Source of the DNA: Sipunculus nudus
Taxonomy: Eukaryota; Annelida; Sipuncula; Golfingiida; Sipunculidae
Direction of reading: 5' to 3'
Assembly: GCA_026874595.1 (NCBI GenBank)
Contig: CM049318.1
Location: forward strand, 45,114,456 to 45,178,455
DNA: 64,000 nt
A model generated the notes under the pieces. That model saw nothing but the letters and a program-made list of their open reading frames with translations, did not search any database and was not told where the DNA came from. Below, one piece after another: positions 12,373 through 23,000 of the stretch. Made by a program: the position numbers and the translations under genes. Within the stretch, counting starts at the first letter, position 1. Each line of letters begins with the position of its first letter.

Positions 12373-13029
12373 GCGTTATACAAGATCGTGTTTTGTGCAA
12401 AAATGGCCGATTTAAATTGCGAAAGAAGCGTTTTTAGAAGCTTCATTAGTCCATTTAGACCCTGTTACAAAACGTCGTTTTCGCCGAAATGGGCTCGTTT
12501 TCGCGTAATACAAGATCGTGTTTTTGTGCAAAAATGGCCGATTTAAATTGCGAAAGAAGCGTTTTAGAAGCTTCATTAGTCCATTTAGACCCTGTTACAA
12601 ACGTCGTTTTCGCCGAAATGGGCTCGGTTTTCGCGTAATACAAGATCGTGTTTTGTGCAAAAAATGGCCGATTTAAATTGCGAAAGAAGCGTTTTAGACG
12701 CTTCATTAGGCCATTTAGGACCCTGTTACAAACGTCGTTTTCGCCGAAATGGGCTCGGTTTTCGGCGTAATACAAGATTCGTGTTTTGTGCAAAAATGGC
12801 CGATTTAAATTGCGAAAGAAGCGTTTTAGAAGCTTCATTAGGCCATTTAGACCCTGTTACAAACGTCGTTTTCGCCGAAATCAGCTCGGTTTTCGCGTAA
12901 TACAAGATCGTGTTTTGTGCAAAAAATGGCCGATTTAAATTGCGAAAGAAAGCGTTTTAGAAGCTTCATTAGGCCCATTTAGACCCTGTTACAAAACGTC
13001 GTTTTCGCCGAAATCAGCTCGGTTTTCGC
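12373..13029 (+). repeat. Five-monomer higher-order unit, copy 1 (noisy)
   Basis: The unit starts at cgcgttatacaag. It runs through two cattagtccattt monomers, one ttagacgcttcatt monomer with taggaccc, and two ordinary monomers, and returns to cgcgttatacaag at about 13,030. Length is about 657 bp (5 x 129 plus extra homopolymer bases). Confidence 0.8.
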
Positions 13030-13685
13030 GTTATACAAGATCGTGTTTTGTGCAAAAATGGCCGATTTTAAATTGCGAAAGAAGCGTTTTAGAAGCTTCA
13101 TTAGTCCCATTTAGACCCTGTTACAAACGGTCGTTTTCCGCCGAAATGGGCTCGGTTTTCGCGTAATACAAGATCGTGTTTTGTGCAAAAAATGGCCGAT
13201 TTAAATTGCGAAAGAAGCGTTTTAGAAGCTTCATTAGTCCATTTAGACCTGTTACAAACGTCGTTTTCGCCGAAATGGGCTCGGTTTTCGCGTAATACAA
13301 GATCGTGTTTTTGTGCAAAAATGGCCGATTTAAATTGCGAAAGAAGCGTTTTAGACGCTTCATTAGGCCATTTAGGACCCTGTTACAAACGTCGTTTTCG
13401 CCGAAAATGGGCTCGGTTTTCGCGTAATACAAAGATCGTGTTTTGTGCAAAAATGGCCGATTTAAATTGCGAAAGAAGCGTTTTAGAAGCTTCATTAGGC
13501 CATTTAGACCCCTGTTACAAACGTCGTTTTCGCCGAAATCAGCTCGGTTTTCGCGTAATACAAGATCGTGTTTTGTGCAAAAATGGCCGATTTAAATTGC
13601 GAAAGAAGCGTTTTAGAAGCTTCATTAGGCCATTTAGACCCTGTTACAAACCGTCGTTTTTCGCCGAAATCAGCTCGGTTTTTCG
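13030..13685 (+). repeat. Five-monomer higher-order unit, copy 2 (noisy)
   Basis: Repeats the order of diagnostic monomers in 12,373-13,029: gttatacaag, two cattagtcc monomers, ttagacgcttc (about 13,353), two ordinary monomers, then gttatacaag at about 13,686. A third copy begins there but diverges after one monomer. Confidence 0.8.
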
Positions 13686-14248
13686 CGTTATACAAGATCG
13701 TGTTTTGTGCAAAAAATGGCCGATTTAAATTGCGAAAGAAGCGTTTTAGAAGCTTCATTAGTCCATTTAGACCCTGTTACAAACGTCGTTTTTCGCCGAA
13801 ATGGGCTCGGTTTTTCGCGTAATACAAGATCGTGTTTTGTGCAAAAATGGCCGATTTAAATTGCGAAAGAAGCGTTTTAGAAGCTTCATTAGGCCATTTA
13901 GACCCCTGTTACAAACGTCGTTTTCGCCGAAATGGGCTCGGTTTTCGCGTAATACAAGATCGTGTTTTGTGCAAAAAATGGCCGATTTAAATTGCGAAAG
14001 AAGCGTTTTAGAAGCTTCATTAGGCCATTTTAGACCCCTGTTACAAACGTCCGTTTTCGCCGAATGGGCTCGGTTTTCGCGTAATACAAGATCGTGTTTT
14101 CTGCAAAAATGGCCGATTTAAAATTGCGAAAGAAGCGTTTTTAGAAGCTTCATTAGGTCATTTAGACCCTGTTACAGACATCGTTTTCGCCGAAATCAGC
14201 TCGGTTTTCGCGTAAAACAAGATCGTGTTTTCTGCAAAAAATGGGCCG

Positions 14249-14291
14249 TTATCTGATGCTAAAAGAAGCCATTTAGGATCTTCATTACCCG
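14249..14291 (+). repeat. Variant monomer B, divergent core (copy 7, noisy duplicate of copy 1)
   Basis: Same B core with an extra a (ctaaaagaag). It is preceded by attaggtcattt, gttacagacatcg and cgtaaaacaag, the exact private combination found before 157. It is therefore a copy of the same locus, not an independent variant. Confidence 0.9.
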
Positions 14292-17200
14292 ATTTAGGAC
14301 CCTGTTACAAACGTCGTTTTTCGCCGAAATCGGCTCGGTTTTTTGCGTAATACAAGATCGTGTTTTGTGCAAAAATGGCCGATTTAAATTGCGAAAGAAG
14401 CGTTTTAGAAGCTTCATTAGGCCATTTAGACCCTGTTACAAAACGTCCGTTTTCGCCGAATGGGCTCGGTTTTCGCGTAATACAAGATCGTGTTTTGTGC
14501 AAAAAATGGCCGATTTAATTTGCGAAAGAAGCGTTTTAGAAGCTTCATTAGGGCCATTTAGACCCTGTTACAATCGTCGTTTTCGCCGAAAATCAGCTCG
14601 GTTTTCGCGTAATACAAGATCGTGTTTTGTGCAAAAATGGCCGATCTAAATTGCGAAAGAAGCGTTTTAGAAGCTTCATTAGGCCATTTAGACCCTGTTA
14701 CAAAACGTCGTTTTCGCCGAAATGGGCTCGGTTTTCGCGTAATACAAGATCGTGTTTTCTGCAAAAAATGGCCGATTTAAATTGCGAAAGAAGCGTTTTT
14801 AGAAGCTTCATTAGGCCATTTAGACCCAGTTACAAAACGTCGTTTTCGCCGAAATCAGCTCGGTTTTCGCGTAATACAAGATCGTGTTTTGTGCAAAAAT
14901 GGCCGATTTAAATTGCGAAAGAAGCGTTTTAGAAGGCTTCATTAGGCCATTTAGACCCTGTTACAAACGTCGTTTTTCGCCGAAATCTGCTCGGTTTTCG
15001 CGTAATACAAGATCGTGTTTTGTGCAAAAATGGCCGATTTAAATTGGGAAAGAAGCGTTTTAGAAGCTTCATTAGGCCATTTAGACCCTGTTACAAACGT
15101 CGTTTTCACCGAAATGGGCTCGGTTTTCGCGTAATACAAGATCGTGTTTTGTGCAAAAAATGGCCGATTTAAATTGCGAAAGAAGCGTTTTAGAAGCTTT
15201 CATTAGGCCATTTAGACCCTGTTACAAACGTCGTTTTCGCCGAAATCAGCTCGGATTTCGCGTAATACAAGATCGTGGTTTTTGTGCAAAAATGGCCGAT
15301 TTAGATTGCGAAAAGAAGCGTTTTAGAAGCTTCATTAGGCATTTAGACCCTGTTACAAACGTCGTTTTTCCGCCGAAATCGGCTCGGTTTTCGCGTAATA
15401 CAAGATCGTGTTTTGTGCAAAAAATGGCCGATTTTAAATTGCGAAAGAAGCGTTTTAGAAGCTTCATTAGGCCATTTAGACCCTGTTACAAACGTCGTTT
15501 TCGCCGAAATCGGCTCGGTTTTCGCGTAATACAAGATCGTGTTTTGTGCAAAAAATGGCCGATTTAAATTGCGAAAGAAGCGTTTTAGAAGCTTCATTAG
15601 GCCATTTAGACCCTGTTACAAACGTCGTTTTCGCCGAAATGGGCCTCGGTTTTTCGCGTAATACAAGATCGTGTTTTGTGCAAAAATGGCCGATTTAAAT
15701 TGCGAAAGAAGCGTTTTAGAAGCTTCATTAGGCCATTTAGACCCTGTTACAAACGTCGTTTTCGCCGAAATGGGCTCGGTTTTCGCGTAATACAAGATCG
15801 TGTTTTTGTGCAAAAATGGCCGATTTAAATTGCGAAAGAAGCGTTTTAGAAGCTTCATTAGGCCATTTAGGACCCTGTTACAAACGTCGTTTTTCGCCGA
15901 AATCAGCTCGGTTTTCGCGTAATACAAGATCCTGTTTTTGTGCAAAAAATGGCCGATTCAAATTGCGAAAGAAGCGTTTTAGAAGCTTCATTAGGCCCAT
16001 TTAGTCCCTGTTACAAACGTCGTTTTCGCCGAAATGGGCTCGGTTTTTCGCGTAATACAAGATCGTGTTTTGTGCAAAAATGGCCGATTTAAATTGCGAA
16101 AGAAGCGTTTTAGAAGCTTCATAAGGCCATTTAGGACCCTGTTACAAACGTCGTTTTCGCCGAAATCAGCTCGGTTTTCGCGTAATACAAGATCGTGTTT
16201 TTGTGCAAAAATGGCCGATTTAAATTGCGAAAGAAGCGTTTTAGAAGCTTCATTAGGCCATTTAGACCCTGTTACAAACGTCGTTTTCGCCGAAATCAGC
16301 TCGGTTTTCGCGTAATACAAGATCGTGTTTTGTGCAAAAATGCCGATTTAAATTGCGAAAGAAGCGTTTTAGAAGCTTCATTAGGCCATTTTAGACCCTG
16401 TTACAAACGTCGTTTTCGCCGAAATGGGCTCGGTTTTCGCGTAATACAAGATCGTGTTTTTCTGCAAAAAATGGCCGATTTAAATTGCGAAAGAAGCGTT
16501 TTAGAAGCTTCATTAGGCCATTTAGACCCTGTTACAAACGTCGTTTTCGCCGAAATCAGCTCGGTTTTCGCGTAATACAAGATCGTGTTTTGTGCAAAAA
16601 TGGCCGATTTAAATTGCGAAAGAAGCGTTTTAGAAGCTTCATTAGGCCATTTAGACCCTGTTACAAACGTCGTTTTCGCCGAAATGGGCTCGGTTTTCGC
16701 GTAATACAAGATCGTGTTTTGTGCAAAAATGGCCGATTTAAATTGCGAAAGAAGCGTTTTTAGAAGCTTCATTAGGCCATTTAGGACCCTGTTACAAACG
16801 TCGTTTTCGCCGAAATGGGCTCGGTTTTTCGCGTAATACAAGATCGTGTTTTTGTGCAAAAAATGGCCCATTTAAATTGCGAAAGAAGCGTTTTTAGAAG
16901 CTTCATTAGGCCATTTAGACCCTGTTACAAAACGTCGTTTTCGCCGAAATCAGCTCGGTTTTCGCGTAATACAAGATCGTGTTTTGTGCAAAAATGGCCG
17001 ATTTAAATTACGAAAGAAGCGTTTTAGAAGCTTCATTAGGCCATTTAGAACCCTGTTACAAACGTCGTTTTCGCCGAAATCAGCTCGGTTTTTCGCGTAA
17101 TACAAGATCGTGTTTTGTGCAAAAATGGCCGATTTAAAATTGCGAAAGAAGCGTTTTAGAAGCTTCATTAGGCCATTTAGACCCTGTTACAAACGTCCGT

Positions 17201-18830
17201 TTTCGCCGAAATGGGCTCGGTTTTCGCGTAATACAAGATCGTGTTTTTGTGCAAAAAATGGCCGATTTAAATTGCGAAAGAAGCGTTTTAGAAGCTTCAT
17301 TAGGCCATTTAGACCCTGTTACAAACGTCGTTTTCGCCGGAATCAGCTCGGTTTTCGCGTAATACAAGATCGTGTTTTCTGCAAAAAGTGGCCGATTTAA
17401 ATTGCGAAAGAAGCGTTTTAGAAGCTTCATTAGGCCATTTAGGACCCTGTTACAAACGTCGTTTTCCGCCGAAATGGGCCCTCGGTTTTCGCGTAATTAC
17501 AAGATCGTGTTTTGTGCAAAAATGGCCGATTTAAATTGCGAAAGAAGCGTTTTAGAAGCTTCATTAGGCCATTTAGACCCTGTTACAAACGTCGTTTTCG
17601 CCGAAATGGGCTCGGTTTTCGCGTAATACAAGATCGTGTTTTGTGCAAAAAATGGACGATTTAAATTGCGAAAGAAGCGTTTTAGAAGCTTCATTAGGCC
17701 ATTTAGACCCTGTTACAAACGTCGTTTTCGCCGAAATCAGCTCGGTTTTCGCGTAATACAAGATCGTGTTTTGTGCAAAAATGGCCGATTTAAATTGCGA
17801 AAGAAGCGTATTAGCAGCTTCATTAGGCCATTTAGACCCTGTTACAAACGTCGTTTTCGCCGAAATCAGCTCGGTTTTCGCGTAATACAAGATCGTGTTT
17901 TCTGCAAAAATGGCCGATTTAAATTGCGAAAGAAGCGTTTTAGAAGCTTCATTAGGCCCATTTAGACCCTGTTTTACAAACGTCGTTTTTCGCCGAAATC
18001 AGCTCGATTTTCGCGTAATACAAGATCGTGTTTTGTGCAAAAATGGCCGATTTAAATTGCGAAAGAAAGCGTTTTAGAAGCTTCATTAGGCCATTTAGAC
18101 CATGTTACAAACGTCGTTTTCGCCGAAATGGGCTCGGTTTTCGCGTAATACAAGATCGTGTTTTGTGCAAAAATGGCCGATTTAAATTGCGAAAGAAGCG
18201 TTTTAGAAGCTTCATTAGGCCATTTAGACCCTGTTACAAACGTCGTTTTCGCCGAAATCAGCTCGGTTTTCGCGTAATACAAGATCGTGTTTTGTGCAAA
18301 AATGGCCGATTTAAATTGCGAAAGAAGCGTTTTAGAAGCTTCATTTAGGCCATTTAGACCCTGTTACAAACGTCGTTTTCGCCGAAATCAGCTCGGTTTT
18401 CGCGTAATACAAGATCGTGTTTTTGTGCAAAAATGGCCGATTTAAATTGCGAAAGAAGCGTTTTAGAAGCTTCATTAGGCCATTTAGACCCTGTTACAAA
18501 CGTCGTTTTCGCCGAAATCAGCTCGGTTTTTCGCGTTATACAAGATCGTGTTTTGTGCAAAAATGGCCGATTTAAATTACGAAAGAAGCGTTTTAGAAGC
18601 CACATTAGGCCATTTAGACCCTGTTACAAACGTCGTTTTCGCCGAAATCCGCTCGGTTTTCGCGTAATACAAGATCGTGTTTTGTGCAAAAATGGCCGAT
18701 TTAAATTGCTAAAGAAGCGTTTTAGAAGCTTCATTAGGCCATTTAGACCCTGTTACAAAACGTCGTTTTTCGCCGAAATCTGCTCGGTTTTCGCGTAATA
18801 CAAGATCGTGTTTTCTGCAAAAAATGGCCG

Positions 18831-18873
18831 TTATCTGATGCTAAAGAAGCCATTATAGGATCTTCATTACCCG
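18831..18873 (+). repeat. Variant monomer B, divergent core (copy 8, noisy duplicate of copy 6)
   Basis: Same B core with an inserted a (cattatagg). It is preceded by attgctaaagaag and followed by a gcggaagaag monomer, as around 11,640-11,900. Confidence 0.9.
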
Positions 18874-19579
18874 ATTTAGACCCTGTTACAAAACGTCGTT
18901 TTCGCCGAAATCGGCTCGGTTTTTCGCGTAATACAAGATCGTGTTTTGTGCAAAAATGGCCGATTTAAATTGCGGAAGAAGCGTTTTAGAAGCTTCATTA
19001 GGCCATTTAGACCCTGTTACAAACGTCGTTTTCGCCGAAATGGGCTCGGTTTTTCGCGTAATACAAGATCGTGTTTTCTGCAAAAATGGCCGATTTAAAT
19101 TGCGAAAGAAGCGTTTTTAGAAGCTTCATTAGGCCATTTAGGACCCTGTTACAAAACGCCGTTTTCGCCGAAATCAGCTCGGTTTTCGCGTAATACAAGA
19201 TCGTGTTTTGTGCAAAAATGGCCGATTTAAATTGCGAAAGAAGCGTTTTAGAAGCTTCATTAGGCCATTTAGACCCTGTTACAAACGTCGTTTTCGCCGA
19301 AATCAGCTCGGTTTTCGCGTAATACAAGATCGTGTTTTCTGCAAAATGGCCGATTTAAATTGCGAAAGAAGCGTTTTAGAAGCTTCATTAGGCCATTTAG
19401 ACCCTGTTACAAAACGTCGTTTTCGCCGAAATCAGCTCAGTTTTTCGCGTTAACAAGATCGTGTTTTGTGCAAAAATGGCCGATTTAAATTGCGAAAGAA
19501 GCGTTTTAGAAGCTTTCATTAGTCCCATTTAGACCCTGTTACAAAACGTCGTTTTTCGCCGAAATGGGCTCGGTTTTTC

Positions 19580-20079
19580 NNNNNNNNNNNNNNNNNNNNN
19601 NNNNNNNNNNNNNNNNNNNNNNNNNNNNNNNNNNNNNNNNNNNNNNNNNNNNNNNNNNNNNNNNNNNNNNNNNNNNNNNNNNNNNNNNNNNNNNNNNNNN
19701 NNNNNNNNNNNNNNNNNNNNNNNNNNNNNNNNNNNNNNNNNNNNNNNNNNNNNNNNNNNNNNNNNNNNNNNNNNNNNNNNNNNNNNNNNNNNNNNNNNNN
19801 NNNNNNNNNNNNNNNNNNNNNNNNNNNNNNNNNNNNNNNNNNNNNNNNNNNNNNNNNNNNNNNNNNNNNNNNNNNNNNNNNNNNNNNNNNNNNNNNNNNN
19901 NNNNNNNNNNNNNNNNNNNNNNNNNNNNNNNNNNNNNNNNNNNNNNNNNNNNNNNNNNNNNNNNNNNNNNNNNNNNNNNNNNNNNNNNNNNNNNNNNNNN
20001 NNNNNNNNNNNNNNNNNNNNNNNNNNNNNNNNNNNNNNNNNNNNNNNNNNNNNNNNNNNNNNNNNNNNNNNNNNNNNNN
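19580..20079. other. Assembly gap, exactly 500 N
   Basis: A run of 500 N. The round number indicates a placeholder of arbitrary size set by a scaffolder, so the true distance is unknown. The left side is noisy block-1-type array; the right side is a cleaner array with different subfamily markers. Confidence 0.99.
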
Positions 20080-23000
20080 AAAGAAGCGTTTTAGAAGCTT
20101 CATTAGGCCATTTAGACCCTGTTACAAACGTCGTTTTCGCCGAAATCAGCTCGGTTTTCGCGTAATACAAGATCGTGTTTTCTGCAAAAATGGCCGATTT
20201 AAATTGCGAAAGAAGCGTTTTAGAAGCTTCATTAGGCCATTTAGACCCTGTTACAAACGTCGTTTTCGCCGAAATCAGCTCGGTTTTCGCGTAATACAAG
20301 ATCGTGTTTTCTGCAAAAATGGCCGATTTAAATTGCGAAAGAAGCGTTTTAGAAGCTTCATTAGGCCATTTAGACCCTGTTACAAACGTCGTTTTCGCCG
20401 AAATCAGCTCGGTTTTCGCGTAATACAAGATCGTGTTTTGTGCAAAAATGGCCGATTTAAATTGCGAAAGAAGCGTTTTAGAAGCTTCATTAGGCCATTT
20501 AGACCCTGTTACAAACGTCGTTTTCGCCGAAATCAGCTCGGTTTTCGCGTAATACAAGATCGTGTTTTGTGCAAAAATGGCCGATTTAAATTGCGAAAGA
20601 AGCGTTTTAGAAGCTTCATTAGGCCATTTAGACCCTGTTACAAACGTCGTTTTCGCCGAAATCAGCTCGGTTTTCGCGTAATACAAGATCGTGTTTTGTG
20701 CAAAAATGGCCGATTTAAATTGCGAAAGAAGCGTTTTAGAAGCTTCATTAGGCCATTTAGACCCTGTTACAAACGTCGTTTTCGCCGAAATCAGCTCGGT
20801 TTTCGCGTAATACAAGATCGTGTTTTGTGCAAAAATGGCCGATTTAAATTGCGAAAGAAGCGTTTTAGAAGCTTCATTAGGCCATTTAGACCCTGTTACA
20901 AACGTCGTTTTCGCCGAAATCAGCTCGGTTTTCGCGTAATACAAGATCGTGTTTTCTGCAAAAATGGCCGATTTAAATTGCGAAAGAAGCGTTTTAGAAG
21001 CTTCATTAGGCCATTTAGACCCTGTTACAAACGTCGTTTTCGCCGAAATCAGCTCGGTTTTCGCGTAATACAAGATCGTGTTTTCTGCAAAAATGGCCGA
21101 TTTAAATTGCGAAAGAAGCGTTTTAGAAGCTTCATTAGGCCATTTAGACCCTGTTACAAACGTCGTTTCGCCGAAATCAGCTCGGTTTTCGCGTAATACA
21201 AGATCGTGTTTTGTGCAAAAATGGCCGATTTAAATTGCGAAAGAAGCGTTTTAGAAGCTTCATTAGGCCATTTAGACCCTGTTACAAACGTCGTTTTCGC
21301 CGAAATCAGCTCGGTTTTCGCGTAATACAAGATCGTGTTTTCTGCAAAAATGGCCGATTTAAATTGCGAAAGAAGCGTTTTAGAAGCTTCATTAGGCCAT
21401 TTAGACCTGTTACAAACGTCGTTTTCGCCGAAATCAGCTCGGTTTTCGCGTAATACAAGATCGTGTTTTCTGCAAAAATGGCCGATTTAAATTGCGAAAG
21501 AAGCGTTTTAGAAGCTTCATTAGGCCATTTAGACCCTGTTACAAACGTCGTTTTCGCCGAAATCAGCTCGGTTTTCGCGTAATACAAGATCGTGTTTTGT
21601 GCAAAAATGGCCGATTTAAATTGCGAAAGAAGCGTTTTAGAAGCTTCATTAGGCCATTTAGACCCTGTTACAAACGTCGTTTTCGCCGAAATCAGCTCGG
21701 TTTTCGCGTAATACAAGATCGTGTTTTGTGCAAAAATGGCCGATTTAAATTGCGAAAGAAGCGTTTTAGAAGCTTCATTAGGCCATTTAGACCCTGTTAC
21801 AAACGTCGTTTTCGCCGAAATCAGCTCGGTTTTCGCGTAATACAAGATCGTGTTTTCTGCAAAAATGGCCGATTTAAATTGCGAAAGAAGCGTTTTAGAA
21901 GCTTCATTAGGCCATTTAGACCCTGTTACAAACGTCGTTTTCGCCGAAATCAGCTCGGTTTTCGCGTAATACAAGATCGTGTTTTGTGCAAAAATGGCCG
22001 ATTTAAATTGCGAAAGAAGCGTTTTTAGAAGCTTCATTAGGCCATTTAGACCCTGTTACAAACGTCGTTTTCGCCGAAATCAGCTCGGTTTTCGCGTAAT
22101 ACAAGATCGTGTTTTCTGCAAAAATGGCCGATTTAAATTGCGAAAGAAGCGTTTTAGAAGCTTCATTAGGCCATTTAGACCCTGTTACAAACGTCGTTTT
22201 CGCCGGAATCAGCTCGGTTTTCGCGTAATACAAGATCGTGTTTTCTGCAAAAATGGCCGATTTAAATTACGAAAGAAGCGTTTTAGAAGCTTCATTAGGC
22301 CATTTAGACCCTGTTACAAACGTCGTTTTCGCCGAAATCAGCTCGGTTTTCGCGTAATACAAGATCGTGTTTTCTGCAAAAATAGCCGATTTAAATTGCG
22401 AAAGAAGCGTTTTAGAAGCTTCATTAGGCCATTTAGACCCTGTTACAAACGTCGTTTTCGCCGAAATCAGCTCGGTTTTCGCGTAATACAAGATCGTGTT
22501 TTGTGCAAAAATGGCCGATTTAAATTGCGAAAGAAGCGTTTTAGAAGCTTCATTAGGCCATTTAGACCCTGTTACAAACGTCGTTTTCGCCGAAATCAGC
22601 TCGGTTTTCGCGTAATACAAGATCGTGTTTTCTGCAAAAATGGCCGATTTAAATTGCGAAAGAAGCGTTTTAGAAGCTTCATTAGGCCATTTAGACCCTG
22701 TTACAAACGTCGTTTTCGCCGAAATCAGCTCGGTTTTCGCGTAATACAAGATCGTGTTTTCTGCAAAAATGGCCGATTTAAATTGCGAAAGAAGCGTTTT
22801 AGAAGCTTCATTAGGCCATTTAGACCCTGTTACAAACGTCGTTTTCGCCGAAATCAGCTCGGTTTTCGCGTAATACAAGATCGTGTTTTGTGCAAAAATG
22901 GCCGATTTAAATTGCGAAAGAAGCGTTTTAGAAGCTTCATTAGGCCATTTAGACCCTGTTACAAACGTCGTTTTCGCCGAAATCAGCTCGGTTTTCGCGT

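Larger units (their letters stand above)
12111..19579 (+). repeat. 129-bp satellite array, indel-rich stretch ending at an assembly gap
   Basis: Same monomer and orientation as block 1, but from about 12,111 (ttttcggcgtaat) nearly every copy has one or more single-base insertions in homopolymers: aaaaaa for aaaaa, ttttt for tttt, gaccccc or taggaccc for gaccc, and cgttttt. Single-base losses are rare. This is the error profile of an unpolished long-read consensus rather than biological variation. From about 14,088 the rare variants of block 1 recur in order, first matching bases 1 to about 800 and then about 7,900 to about 12,500, with about 7 kb missing. The stretch ends in the 500-N gap. 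Treat its individual indels as unreliable. Confidence 0.9.

Noticed and set aside
12111-19579. Biological frameshifts in many short open frames of this stretch
   Set aside because: The indels are almost all one-base homopolymer insertions in a stretch that duplicates block 1, so sequencing error is the simpler explanation.
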